A stretch of DNA of 64,000 bases, from NCBI RefSeq assembly GCF_013366925.1, contig NZ_JAALDK010000001.1, positions 6,384,001-6,448,000 of the forward strand. Direction: 5' to 3'. The translations under genes and the position numbers were made by a program. Every line of letters begins with the position of its first letter. The first letter of the stretch is position 1. The DNA is from Paraburkholderia youngii (GTDB lineage Bacteria > Pseudomonadota > Gammaproteobacteria > Burkholderiales > Burkholderiaceae). This document shows positions 35,600 through 44,260 of the stretch, in pieces. The notes beneath the pieces are model-generated. The model made no database searches, was not told the origin of the DNA, and worked only from the letters and a program-made list of their open reading frames with translations.

Positions 35600-37315
35600 A
35601 TGGGTCATACCGACAGTACGCCTCGCGCCGTACGGCGGCTCGAAGGCGAGTTCGACTACATCATTGTCGGCGCGGGCACTGCGGGCTGCGTGCTGGCGAA
35701 CCGGCTCACCGAAGATCCCGAGATCCGCGTGCTGCTGCTAGAAGCTGGCGGGAAAGACGACTATCACTGGATTCATGTGCCGGTCGGCTATCTGTATTGC
35801 ATCGGCAATCCGCGCACGGACTGGCTGTACAAGACTCAGGCAGAGCCGGGTCTGAACGGCCGCACGCTGTCGTATCCACGCGGGCGTGTGCTCGGCGGCA
35901 GTTCGTCGATCAACGGCATGATCTATATGCGCGGCCAGCGTGAAGACTACGACGAGTGGGCGCGTGTGACCAACGACAGCACGTGGTCATGGAACGCGGT
36001 GCTGCCGGTCTTCAGGCGCAGCGAGGATCACCACGGCGGCGCCACCGAAGCGCACGGCGCGGGCGGACCCTGGCGCGTCGAGAAGCAGCGCCTCAAATGG
36101 AAGATTCTGGAAGAGTTCGCGCAAGCGGCGCAGCAAACCGGCATTCCCGCCACCGACGATTTCAATCGCGGCGACAACACCGGCGTCGGCTACTTCGACG
36201 TCAACCAGAAGCGCGGCATTCGCTGGAATGCGTCGAAGGCGTTTTTGCGGCCCGCGTTGAAGCGGGAGAACCTCACAGTTATTACCGGTGCCCACACGCA
36301 GCGTGTCGTGTTCGACGGCCGCCGCTGCACCGGAGTCGAATATCGTGGCGCCGATGTCGACTATGTCGCCAAAGCGCGTTGTGAAGTGATCCTTTCCGCC
36401 GGCGCGGTCAACTCGCCGCAACTGCTCGAATTGTCCGGCGTCGGCAATGGTGCACGTCTGCAGAATCTCGGCATCGAGATCGTTCAGGATCTGCGCGGCG
36501 TCGGCGAGAATCTGCAGGACCATCTGCAACTGCGCATGGCGTTTCAGGTGCAGGGCGTGCGCACGTTGAATACGATGTCCGCGCACTGGTGGGGCAAGCT
36601 GATGATCGGCATGCAGTACGCGTTGTTTCAGAGCGGACCGATGTCGATGTCGCCGTCGCAACTCGGCGCGTTCGCGAAGTCCGATGCCGACGATCGCTCG
36701 CTGACCCGACCCGATCTCGAGTATCACGTGCAGCCTTTGTCGCTCGACCGCTTCGGCGAACCGCTGCATCGCTTCAATGCGTTCACGGCGTCGGTGTGTC
36801 AGCTGCGCCCCACGTCGCGCGGCAGCATTCATATTGCGTCGGCCGATGCGTCCGCACCACCATTGATCGCTCCAAATTATCTGTCGACCGGGTACGACCG
36901 CCACGTCGCAGCAAACGCGCTACGTCTGACGCGCCGCATCGTCGCGGCGCCCGCGCTCGCGCGCTATCAGCCGCGGGAGATTCTGCCGGGCCTGCAGTAT
37001 CAAAGTGAAGAAGAATTGCAGCAGGCCGCGGGCGCGGTCGGCACGACGATCTTCCATCCCGTCGGCACCTGCCGCATGGGCACGACCGACGATCCCGCCG
37101 CGGTCGTCGACAACCGGCTACGGGTTATCGGAGTGGAAGGCTTGCGTGTCGTCGATGCATCGGTGATGCCCAACATCACGTCGGGCAACACCAATTCGCC
37201 GACGCTGATGATCGCCGAACGCGCGAGCGACATGATCCGCGAGGATCGTCGCGCGCGCGTGAGCGGCAGCATCGCAGCGCAAATGGGTGTGGCTGCGTCG
37301 ATGTCGTCTGTGTGA
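35600..37315 (+). CDS. GMC-family FAD alcohol dehydrogenase, likely 3-hydroxypropionate dehydrogenase (HpdH-like)
   Basis: The 571-residue flavoprotein has the FAD dinucleotide motif (DYIIVGAGTAGCVLANRL, from about residue 19), GMC signature 1 (GRVLGGSSSINGMIYMRG), signature 2 (GAVNSPQLLELSGVG) and the active-site His region (FHPVGTCRMG). It would commonly be annotated choline dehydrogenase. Pairing with mmsA and a divergent LysR gene instead matches the hpdH-mmsA-hpdR set, in which HpdH oxidises 3-hydroxypropionate to malonate semialdehyde. The family is firm and the substrate is inferred. Confidence 0.88.
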   Translation: MGHTDSTPRAVRRLEGEFDYIIVGAGTAGCVLANRLTEDPEIRVLLLEAGGKDDYHWIHVPVGYLYCIGNPRTDWLYKTQAEPGLNGRTLSYPRGRVLGGSSSINGMIYMRGQREDYDEWARVTNDSTWSWNAVLPVFRRSEDHHGGATEAHGAGGPWRVEKQRLKWKILEEFAQAAQQTGIPATDDFNRGDNTGVGYFDVNQKRGIRWNASKAFLRPALKRENLTVITGAHTQRVVFDGRRCTGVEYRGADVDYVAKARCEVILSAGAVNSPQLLELSGVGNGARLQNLGIEIVQDLRGVGENLQDHLQLRMAFQVQGVRTLNTMSAHWWGKLMIGMQYALFQSGPMSMSPSQLGAFAKSDADDRSLTRPDLEYHVQPLSLDRFGEPLHRFNAFTASVCQLRPTSRGSIHIASADASAPPLIAPNYLSTGYDRHVAANALRLTRRIVAAPALARYQPREILPGLQYQSEEELQQAAGAVGTTIFHPVGTCRMGTTDDPAAVVDNRLRVIGVEGLRVVDASVMPNITSGNTNSPTLMIAERASDMIREDRRARVSGSIAAQMGVAASMSSV

Positions 37316-37615
37316 CATGCACCGTGCGATGGAAACTGAGCGGATCGGTCATGTTTTCCGCCGCGTACGTGAAGCGTGCTAACCGCATGCCACGTGCGCG
37401 TGGCGCGGGCCTCGTTCACTTAGTGCAAATCCCAATGAATGCGCTGCATCATTGGGGCGACAATGGCAGCCATGCTGCGTGCCGCGTCATGGATCACCGT
37501 CCGTATTGGTGCAGCACGCCAACGAGCGGCAAGGGGTGCCGCCAACATAACAAGTCGCGCAGAACTTCGCGCGGAAAGATCGTAGTGCTTCGCCTTACTC
37601 CGTATGGAAGGGAAC
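37316..37615. other. Intergenic region between the GMC gene and the ABC importer
   Basis: In these 300 bases no gene, clear terminator or strong promoter was found. A loose GG-N10-GC pattern at 37465-37478 resembles sigma54 sites but deviates from consensus. The importer probably has its own promoter here. Confidence 0.35.
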
Positions 37616-38395
37616 ATGATTCTCGGCGATACGATTCTCGAAACGCGTGGCCTCACCCGCGAGTTCAAAGGCTTTGTCGCCGTGAACGGCGTGAATCTGC
37701 GCGTGCGCCGTGGCTCGATCCATGCGCTGATCGGGCCCAATGGAGCGGGCAAGACCACCTGCTTCAATCTGCTCACCAAATTTCTCGAACCCACCGCGGG
37801 CCAGATCGTTTTCAACGGTGTCGATATCACCGGCGAACGTCCGGCGCAGATCGCGCGGCGCGGCATCATCCGTTCGTTCCAGATTTCCGCGGTATTTCCG
37901 CATCTGACGGCATTGCAGAATGTGCGCATCGGGTTGCAGCGCTCGCTCGGCACCGCGTTTCACTTCTGGAAGAGCGAGCGTACGTTGCGGCGTCTGAACG
38001 ATCGCGCGATGGATCTGTTGACTCAGGTCGGCCTGACCGATTTCGCCGATGTGTTGACGGTGGAGCTCGCCTACGGCCGCAAGCGCGCGCTCGAAATCGC
38101 GACCACGCTCGCGATGGAGCCCGAACTGATGCTGCTCGACGAGCCCACGCAAGGCATGGGACATGAGGACGTCGACCGCGTGACTGCGTTGATCAAGAAA
38201 GTATCGGCGGGCCGCACGATCCTGATGGTCGAACACAACATGAATGTGATCGCCGGTATCTCCGACACGATCACCGTGCTGCAACGGGGTGAAGTGCTCG
38301 CCGAGGGCAGCTACGCGGAAGTGTCGAAGAATCCGCTCGTGATGCAAGCCTACATGGGCAGCGCCGACGCGGCGCTCGCCGGAGCCCACGCATGA
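37616..38395 (+). CDS. Branched-chain-type ABC transporter ATPase (LivG-like)
   Basis: The 259-residue nucleotide-binding subunit has Walker A GPNGAGKTT, the signature LAYGRKRALEIA, Walker B LMLLDEPTQGMG and the switch His in MVEHNM. It would drive a HAAT-family importer with the downstream LivF-like ATPase, binding protein and two permeases. The ATG at 37616 follows AAGGGAAC. The ATG at 37604 has no ribosome site. It overlaps the next gene by four bases. Confidence 0.9.
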   Translation: MILGDTILETRGLTREFKGFVAVNGVNLRVRRGSIHALIGPNGAGKTTCFNLLTKFLEPTAGQIVFNGVDITGERPAQIARRGIIRSFQISAVFPHLTALQNVRIGLQRSLGTAFHFWKSERTLRRLNDRAMDLLTQVGLTDFADVLTVELAYGRKRALEIATTLAMEPELMLLDEPTQGMGHEDVDRVTALIKKVSAGRTILMVEHNMNVIAGISDTITVLQRGEVLAEGSYAEVSKNPLVMQAYMGSADAALAGAHA

Positions 38396-39150
38396 ATACG
38401 ACGGTCGAGCGCGAAGGCCTCGAAGCGAACGAAACGAAAAGCGGCGCACCCGCGCTGGACATCGCGGGACTGCAAGCCTGGTACGGGGAATCCCATATTC
38501 TGCACGGCGTCGATCTGTCGGTTGGCCGTGGCGAGGTCGTGACGCTGCTCGGGCGCAATGGCGCGGGCCGCACCACGACGCTTCGCGCGATCATGGGTCT
38601 CACCGGCCGCCGTACCGGCTCGATCCGGATCGATGGACGCGAAACGATTGGCCTGCCCACGCATCGCATCGCGCATTGCGGCATCGGCTATTGCCCCGAA
38701 GAGCGCGGTATTTTTTCGAGTCTGTCGTGCGAGGAAAATCTGCTGCTGCCGCCGCCCGTCGGCGACAAGGCGCACATGATGTCGCTCGAGGAAATCTATG
38801 CGATGTTCCCGAATCTGCACGAGCGGCGCATGAGCCAGGGCACGCGGCTCTCGGGCGGCGAACAGCAGATGCTCGCGGTCGCGCGGATTCTGCGCACCGG
38901 CGCGAATCTGCTGCTGCTCGACGAAATCTCGGAGGGGCTCGCGCCCGTGATCGTGCAGGCGCTTGCACGGATGATCATCACGTTGAAGGCGCGCGGCTAC
39001 ACGATCGTGATGGTCGAGCAGAACTTCCGCTTCGCGGCGCCGCTCGCGGATCGTTTCTATGTGATGGAGCACGGCATGATCGTCGAGCATTTCGGGGCTA
39101 GCGAGCTCGAAGGCAAGATGCCGGTGCTGCATGATTTGCTGGGCGTATAG
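38392..39150 (+). CDS. Branched-chain-type ABC transporter ATPase (LivF-like) with Arg in Walker A
   Basis: The 252-residue product is LivF-like: YCPEERGIFSSLSCEENL, signature LSGGEQQMLAVARI, Walker B LLLLDEISEGLAP and C-terminal FGASELEGKM. The Walker A motif reads GRNGAGRT (residues 54-61), so the phosphate-binding Lys is Arg60 (codon CGC at 38569-38571). This usually weakens ATP hydrolysis, yet the rest of the protein is intact. It overlaps the livG-like gene (ATGA), so the two are coupled. Confidence 0.9.
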   Translation: MNTTVEREGLEANETKSGAPALDIAGLQAWYGESHILHGVDLSVGRGEVVTLLGRNGAGRTTTLRAIMGLTGRRTGSIRIDGRETIGLPTHRIAHCGIGYCPEERGIFSSLSCEENLLLPPPVGDKAHMMSLEEIYAMFPNLHERRMSQGTRLSGGEQQMLAVARILRTGANLLLLDEISEGLAPVIVQALARMIITLKARGYTIVMVEQNFRFAAPLADRFYVMEHGMIVEHFGASELEGKMPVLHDLLGV

Positions 39151-39212
39151 ACACGGACACGCACGCGCCCGACTGCCTCTGATAACCACAAGCGAAGAAC
39201 CAGGAGACATGC

Positions 39213-40427
39213 ATGAAAAAGAACCCACTCGCGCGAATTGCCTCACTCTGCTTCGCGGTCGCCGCCGGCGCCGCACTGACGCTGGGCAGCGCGCAAGCGG
39301 CCGACGATGCCGTGAAGATCGGCTTTATCACGGATCTGTCGGGACTGTACGCGGATATCGACGGGCAGGGCGGTCTTGAAGCGATCCGGATGGCGGTCGC
39401 CGACTTCGGCGGCAAGGTCAACGGCAAGCCGATCACGGTGCTGTACGCGGATCACCAGAACAAGGCGGACATCGCGGCGTCGCGGGCTCGCGAATGGTTC
39501 GACCGCGATGGCGTCGACGTGGTGATCGGCGGCACCAACTCGGCGACCGCTCTGTCGACGAACACCGTCGCGGGCGAGAAGCACAAGGTCTACATCAACG
39601 TCGGCGCGGGCGCCGATACGCTGACCAACGAGCAATGCACGCCGTACACGATCCACTACGCATACGACACCACCGCGCTCGCAAACGGCACGGGCTCGGC
39701 GGTTACGAAGCAGGGTGGCAAGACGTGGTACTTCCTGACCGCCGACTACGCGTTCGGGAAGGCGCTCGAAAAAGCGACCTCGGACGTCGTGAAGGCGAAT
39801 GGCGGTCAGGTGCTCGGCTCGGTGCGTCATCCGCTGTCGGCGTCGGACTTCTCGTCGTTCCTGTTGCAGGCGCAGGCGTCGAAGGCGCAGATCCTCGGCC
39901 TCGCGAATGCGGGCGGCGACACGATCAACTCGATCAAGGCCGCGAAGGAATTCGGCATCACGAAGACGATGAAGCTCGCTGCGCTGCTGATGTTCATCAA
40001 CGACGTGCACAGCCTCGGTCTCGAAACGACGCAGGGTCTCGTGTTGACCGACAGCTGGTACTGGAACAAGGACGCCGACACGCGCAAGTGGTCGCAGCGC
40101 TACTTCGACAAGATGAAGAAGATGCCGTCGAGCCTGCAGGCTGCCGACTACTCGGCGGCGATGAACTATCTGAAGGCGGTCCAGGCGGTGGGCTCGACCG
40201 ATCCGGACAAGGTGATGGCGCAGTTGCGCAAGACGAAGATCGACGACTTCTACGCGAAGGGCTACATCCGTCAGGACGGCAGCATGATCCACGACATGTA
40301 CCTGATGCAGGTGAAGACGCCGGCCGAATCGAAGGAGCCGTGGGACTACTATAAGATCATGGCGACGATTCCGGGCGATCAGGCCTTCACGACCAAGGCG
40401 CAGACTCGCTGCGCGCTGTGGAAGTAA
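39213..40427 (+). CDS. ABC transporter periplasmic substrate-binding protein (type 1 fold)
   Basis: The 404-residue product has a signal peptide ending at AQA (about residue 29) followed by ADDAVKIGFITDLSGLYADIDGQGG, the opening of the Leu/Ile/Val-binding class. The mature protein has two lobes with ATALSTNTVAGEKHK and TWYFLTADYAFGKALE typical of this branch. The ligand is unknown: amino acid, amide, urea or short carboxylate are all possible. Following mmsA and the GMC gene, a short hydroxyacid is an attractive guess only. Confidence 0.88.
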   Translation: MKKNPLARIASLCFAVAAGAALTLGSAQAADDAVKIGFITDLSGLYADIDGQGGLEAIRMAVADFGGKVNGKPITVLYADHQNKADIAASRAREWFDRDGVDVVIGGTNSATALSTNTVAGEKHKVYINVGAGADTLTNEQCTPYTIHYAYDTTALANGTGSAVTKQGGKTWYFLTADYAFGKALEKATSDVVKANGGQVLGSVRHPLSASDFSSFLLQAQASKAQILGLANAGGDTINSIKAAKEFGITKTMKLAALLMFINDVHSLGLETTQGLVLTDSWYWNKDADTRKWSQRYFDKMKKMPSSLQAADYSAAMNYLKAVQAVGSTDPDKVMAQLRKTKIDDFYAKGYIRQDGSMIHDMYLMQVKTPAESKEPWDYYKIMATIPGDQAFTTKAQTRCALWK

Positions 40428-40617
40428 GCCCCGGGAGGGCAGGATGCGGTCCAGGACCGCGCAGACCTGAGAGAACCGCCGGCGCTGCAGCGGTACGCGC
40501 TGGCGGTAACCGTTTCAGAGCCGCACGCGATGGGCAGCGTCGCCGCACGTCGCGTGCCGGCCGGACCGTGCGTTACCGATCTCACCTTGACGATGGCTTG
40601 AAGGGCTAAGGGCTTCA

Positions 40618-41502
40618 ATGGACATCTTTGGCGTTCCGCTGCCGGCGATGCTGAGCCAGCTTCTGCTCGGGCTCGTGAACGGCTCGTTCTACGCGATTCT
40701 GAGCCTCGGGCTGGCTGTGATTTTCGGCCTGCTCAACGTGATCAACTTCGCGCATGGCGCACTTTTCATGCTCGGCGCGATGCTCGCGTGGATGGGGCTG
40801 TCGTATTTCAATCTGCCGTACTGGGTGATGCTCGTGCTCGCGCCGCTGATCGTCGGACTCGTCGGCGTCGCGATCGAGCGCTCGATGCTGCGCTGGCTTT
40901 ACAAGCTCGATCATCTGTATGGCCTGTTGCTGACGTTCGGCATCACGCTCGTGATCGAAGGCGTGTTCCATTCGATCTACGGCTCGTCGGGCCAGCCGTA
41001 CGACGTGCCGTCGGCGCTGTCGGGTGCGACCAATCTCGGCTTCATGTATCTGCCGAACTATCGCGCGTGGGTGGTCGTCGCGTCGTTGATCGTGTGCTTC
41101 GTGACATGGTTCGTGATCGAGAAGACACGGCTTGGCGCGTATCTGCGAGCGGGCACCGAAAACCCGAAGCTCGTCGAGGCATTCGGCGTCAACGTGCCGC
41201 TGATGATCACGCTGACCTACGGCTTCGGCGTCGCGCTCGCGGCGTTTGCCGGCGTGCTCGCCGCGCCGGTGATTCAGGTCTCGCCGCTGATGGGCCAGCC
41301 GATGATCATCACGGTGTTCGCGGTGGTCGTGATCGGCGGCATGGGTTCGATCATGGGCTCGATTCTGACCGGCCTGATGCTCGGCGTAGTCGAAGGACTG
41401 ACGCGTGTGTACTACCCCGAGGCGTCGGCGACCGTCGTCTTCGTGATCATGGCGCTCGTGTTGCTCGTGCGTCCGGCGGGTCTTTTCGGCAGGGAAAAAT
41501 GA
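40618..41502 (+). CDS. Branched-chain-type ABC transporter permease (LivH-like)
   Basis: The 294-residue inner-membrane permease has about eight membrane helices. LivH features include LLLGLVNGSFYAILSLGLAVIFGLLNVINFAHGALFMLGA at the start and VIGGMGSIMGSILTGLMLGVVEG near the end, the coupling region with the ATPase. It comes 190 bases after the binding-protein gene and overlaps the next permease gene (ATGA). Confidence 0.92.
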   Translation: MDIFGVPLPAMLSQLLLGLVNGSFYAILSLGLAVIFGLLNVINFAHGALFMLGAMLAWMGLSYFNLPYWVMLVLAPLIVGLVGVAIERSMLRWLYKLDHLYGLLLTFGITLVIEGVFHSIYGSSGQPYDVPSALSGATNLGFMYLPNYRAWVVVASLIVCFVTWFVIEKTRLGAYLRAGTENPKLVEAFGVNVPLMITLTYGFGVALAAFAGVLAAPVIQVSPLMGQPMIITVFAVVVIGGMGSIMGSILTGLMLGVVEGLTRVYYPEASATVVFVIMALVLLVRPAGLFGREK

Positions 41503-42473
41503 TGCAGAGAAAAGTGCTCTACGGTCTGCTGCTGATCGTGCTGCTCGCGGTGCCGGTGCTCGGCATCTATCCGCTCTTCGTGATGAAGGTGCTGTGCTTC
41601 GCGCTGTTCGCGGCCGCGTTCAATCTGCTGATCGGCTACACGGGCTTGCTGTCCTTCGGCCATGCGATGTTTCTCGCGTCGGCCGGTTATGTGACCGGCT
41701 ATGCGATGCAGACGCTCGGCTTTTCGCCTGAGGTGGGCGTGCTGAGCGGCACCGCGGCGGCCACGCTGCTTGGCCTCGTCGTTGGCTTCTTCGCGATTCG
41801 CCGTCAAGGCATCTACTTCGCGATGGTGACGCTCGCGCTCGCGCAGATGGTCTACTTTGTGTTCCTGCAAGCGCCATTCACGCACGGCGAAGACGGTCTG
41901 CAAGGCGTGCCGCGCGGAAAGCTGTTCGGCCTGTTGAGTCTTTCGTCCGATGTCGCGCTGTATTTCGTCGTGCTCGCGGTGATCGTCCTGGCGTTCCTGC
42001 TGATCGTGCGGATCGTGCATTCGCCGTTCGGGCAGGTGCTCGTCGCGATCAAGGAAAACGAGCCGCGTGCGGTGTCGCTCGGCTACGATACCGACCGTTT
42101 CAAGCTGCTCGCCTTCATTCTGTCGGCCGGCATCGCGGGTCTCGCGGGTTCGCTGAAGGTGCTCGTGCAAGGCTTCGAAACGCTGAGCGATGCCTATTGG
42201 ACGATGTCCGGCCTCGTGATCCTGATGACACTGGTGGGCGGCATGGGCACGCTGTTCGGGCCGCTGCTCGGCGCCGCGCTGATCGTGTCGCTCGAAGACC
42301 GGCTCGGCGATATCGGCTCGGCGCTCGCGTCGATGACCGGCATCGAGTGGTTTCGCTCGCTCGGCGAATCGGTGACGATCGTCACGGGGCTGATTTTCAT
42401 CGCGTGTGTGCTGGCGTTCCGGCGCGGCATCGTCGGTGAGATCGTTGCGCGGGTGCGACCGTTGCGGGCTTGA
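41499..42473 (+). CDS. Branched-chain-type ABC transporter permease (LivM-like)
   Basis: The 324-residue product has about nine or ten membrane segments and LivM features: FNLLIGYTGLLSFGHAMFLASAGYVTGY, a middle soluble stretch, and the coupling loop near RAVSLGYDTDRFKLLAFILSAGIAGLAG. The start ATG at 41499 overlaps the livH-like stop, and a second ATG follows directly. It closes the five-gene importer. No terminator was seen right after it. Confidence 0.92.
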   Translation: MMQRKVLYGLLLIVLLAVPVLGIYPLFVMKVLCFALFAAAFNLLIGYTGLLSFGHAMFLASAGYVTGYAMQTLGFSPEVGVLSGTAAATLLGLVVGFFAIRRQGIYFAMVTLALAQMVYFVFLQAPFTHGEDGLQGVPRGKLFGLLSLSSDVALYFVVLAVIVLAFLLIVRIVHSPFGQVLVAIKENEPRAVSLGYDTDRFKLLAFILSAGIAGLAGSLKVLVQGFETLSDAYWTMSGLVILMTLVGGMGTLFGPLLGAALIVSLEDRLGDIGSALASMTGIEWFRSLGESVTIVTGLIFIACVLAFRRGIVGEIVARVRPLRA

Positions 42474-42658
42474 CATTGGCTGCCTGGTCCCGCTCGGGAG
42501 GGCATGTGCTTGATGCAGTGCGATACGCGATTGCTTCGATCTCCGATCTAATTGCGGCTTGTGCTGAAGGTCCGCTGGATCAGGAGTGTGGGCGAACCTG
42601 TGGCGAACCTTGTGATGAAATGGGCATAACACGCCCCAATCCGGTGCCGCAGTGCACC

Positions 42659-42676
42659 ACTAGGGTAATTGCTAGT
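42659..42676. promoter_or_regulatory. Operator-like inverted repeat ACTAG-N8-CTAGT
   Basis: ACTAG (42659-42663) and CTAGT (42672-42676) are exact inverted copies with an 8-base spacer. The spacer begins with GGTAAT. The repeat touches a predicted -35 element, as activator sites often do. Confidence 0.5.
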
Positions 42677-42704
42677 TGTGACTGCTGGGGTCGTCGTTTA
42701 ATCT
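42676..42704 (+). promoter_or_regulatory. Predicted promoter of a short transcript
   Basis: TTGTGA at 42676-42681 is separated by 17 bases from TAATCT at 42699-42704. A transcript from about 42711 would run into the terminator ending at 42815. Confidence 0.4.
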
Positions 42705-42710
42705 TCATCC

Positions 42711-42815
42711 AGTTCTGATGCACCACGAATTTGCAGGTGGAGAACGAGGAGACAATTGAGGCACTAAGTGCCCAGAAGAAAGCGCTGTTGGATTGATATC
42801 CAACAGCGCTTTTTC
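42711..42815 (+). ncRNA. Candidate small RNA of about 105 bases
   Basis: A predicted promoter and a strong terminator 105 bases apart bracket a region with no plausible gene, apart from a 13-codon frame at 42718. The nearest upstream gene stops at 42473, which makes a dedicated terminator here unexpected unless a local transcript exists. The sequence belongs to no RNA family I recognise. Confidence 0.35.
42779..42815 (+). terminator. Strong rho-independent terminator
   Basis: A 13-base perfect stem (AGCGCTGTTGGAT and its complement) with loop TGAT is followed by a T run ending in TTTTTC. It lies 300 bases past the last permease gene and 220 bases before the next gene. Confidence 0.85.
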
Positions 42816-42974
42816 ATTTGTGTTTTTCGAATTACTTGATGCGATCTCCCGCTTATTTCGCGCGCCATTTTTTATTCTTCGGCAGCCGCTGCAGCTAAAC
42901 ATCAGAAGCCTTCGAAGCGCTTGCAGCACGGCACTTGCGTCCGCTAAACTCGCTATTCACCGACCACTGGGTTG

Positions 42975-43000
42975 GCAATTAAATCCGTGGATTTAATTGC
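42975..43000. promoter_or_regulatory. Perfect 26-base palindrome upstream of a binding-protein gene
   Basis: Arms GCAATTAAATCC and GGATTTAATTGC flank a central GT. The half GGATTTAAT occurs again at 43012-43020, right before the ribosome site GAGGAG. It is probably an operator for a dimeric repressor, or an mRNA leader hairpin. The regulator is unknown. Confidence 0.6.
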
Positions 43001-43031
43001 AATTGAATAACGGATTTAATAGAGGAGCAGG

Positions 43032-44198
43032 ATGAAGTCGGCATTGCGTTGGATCAGCGCGGCATTGGTCGCCACCGGGATTTTGGCTGCATGGAGCGGC
43101 CATGCATTCGCGGACGTGAAAATCGGCGTCACCGTGTCGGCAACAGGACCGGCCGCATCGCTCGGTATTCCGGAAAAAGACACCATTGCGCTGCTGCCGA
43201 AAGAAGTAGCGGGCCAGAAGATCGACTACATCGTCCTCGACGACGCAACCGATTCCACCCAGGCGGTCAAGAACGCCCGCAAGCTCACGAGCGAAGACCA
43301 CGTCGATGCATTGATCGGCTCGACCGTCGTGCCAAATTCGCTCGCCATGATCGACATTGCCGCCGAAACCTCCACGCCGATGATCTCGCTGGCCGCGGCC
43401 GCGGGCATCGTCGAACCGATGGACGCGAAACGCGCATGGGTCTTCAAGACGCCGCAAAACGACATTCTTATGGCCACGGCGATCGCGCAGCACATGGCCA
43501 ATCATGGCGTGAAAACGGTCGCGTTCATCGGCTTTTCCGACGCGTACGGCGAGAGCTGGTTCAAGGAATTCAGCAAAGCCGCTGACCTCGCGAAGATCAG
43601 GATCGTCGCGAACGAGCGCTTCGCGCGCAACGACGCGTCGGTCACGGGCCAGGTGCTGAAGATGATGTCGCAGAATCCGGACGCGGTGCTGATCGCCGGC
43701 GCGGGCACGCCGGCCGCATTGCCGCAGAAAACGCTGAAGGAGCGCGGCTACAAGGGCAAGTACTATCAGACGCACGGCGTCGCGAACAACGACTTCCTGC
43801 GCGTGTGCGGCAAGGATTGCGAAGGCACGTGGCTGCCCGCCGGCCCGCTGCTGGTCGCCGAGCAATTGCCCGCGGCGAATCCGGTGAAGAAAAGCGCGCT
43901 CGCGTACAAGCATGCGTATGAAACGGCGTACGGCGCGGGTTCGGTGTCGACGTTCGGTGGTCATGCGTGGGACGCGGGTCTGCTGCTGCAGCGTGCGATC
44001 CCGCTCGCGTTGAAGAAGGGACAACCGGGCACGCCGGCATTCCGCGACGCGCTGCGTGCCGCAGTCGAAGGCACGAAAGATGAGCCCGCGTCACACGGCA
44101 TCTTCAACATGAGCGCGAACGACCACGCCGGACTCGACCAGCGGGCGCGTGTGATGGTGCAGATCGTCGACGGCAAGTGGAAGCTGGCCGGCGACTGA
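43032..44198 (+). CDS. ABC transporter substrate-binding protein (type 1), first of two paralogues
   Basis: The 388-residue periplasmic protein has a signal peptide ending at AFA (about residue 27), then DVKIGVTVSATGPAASLGIPEKD. It closely resembles the protein encoded at 44616: both contain GIPEK, TIALLPKE, FIGFSDAYG, NDASVTGQVLK-like, and HGVANNDFLRVCGKDCEG with a conserved Cys pair. The ligand is unknown. Unlike its paralogue it is cut off from the permease genes by its own strong terminator, and a 26-base palindrome precedes it, so its regulation differs. Confidence 0.9.
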   Translation: MKSALRWISAALVATGILAAWSGHAFADVKIGVTVSATGPAASLGIPEKDTIALLPKEVAGQKIDYIVLDDATDSTQAVKNARKLTSEDHVDALIGSTVVPNSLAMIDIAAETSTPMISLAAAAGIVEPMDAKRAWVFKTPQNDILMATAIAQHMANHGVKTVAFIGFSDAYGESWFKEFSKAADLAKIRIVANERFARNDASVTGQVLKMMSQNPDAVLIAGAGTPAALPQKTLKERGYKGKYYQTHGVANNDFLRVCGKDCEGTWLPAGPLLVAEQLPAANPVKKSALAYKHAYETAYGAGSVSTFGGHAWDAGLLLQRAIPLALKKGQPGTPAFRDALRAAVEGTKDEPASHGIFNMSANDHAGLDQRARVMVQIVDGKWKLAGD

Positions 44199-44230
44199 GC
44201 GAAGGCTCTGCGCCACAGGACCTCATCGAA

Positions 44231-44260
44231 AAAGACGCGTGCAGTTGACGCGTCTTTTTT
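44231..44260 (+). terminator. Terminator after the first paralogous binding-protein gene
   Basis: AAAGACGCGT and ACGCGTCTTT form a perfect 10-base stem with a 7-base loop and a following T run. It lies about 33 bases past the stop codon. Confidence 0.9.

Larger units (their letters stand above)
42474..43031. other. Intergenic region with regulatory repeats, a promoter, a terminator and a palindrome
   Basis: No protein gene is evident in these 558 bases. The first 180 are featureless. An inverted repeat, a promoter-like pair and a strong hairpin then follow (42659-42815) and may define a small RNA. A 26-base palindrome lies at 42975-43000, just before the next gene. Confidence 0.6.

Noticed and set aside
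37464..37479. Sigma54-like GG-N10-GC pattern upstream of the first importer
   Set aside because: It differs from the consensus at several positions, and a match of this quality is expected by chance in GC-rich DNA. No enhancer-binding protein gene is near.
41412..42632. Minus-strand open frame of 406 codons opposite the LivM-like gene
   Set aside because: Its composition is Arg/His/Glu-rich with no domain, and it lies wholly over a well-supported permease gene.
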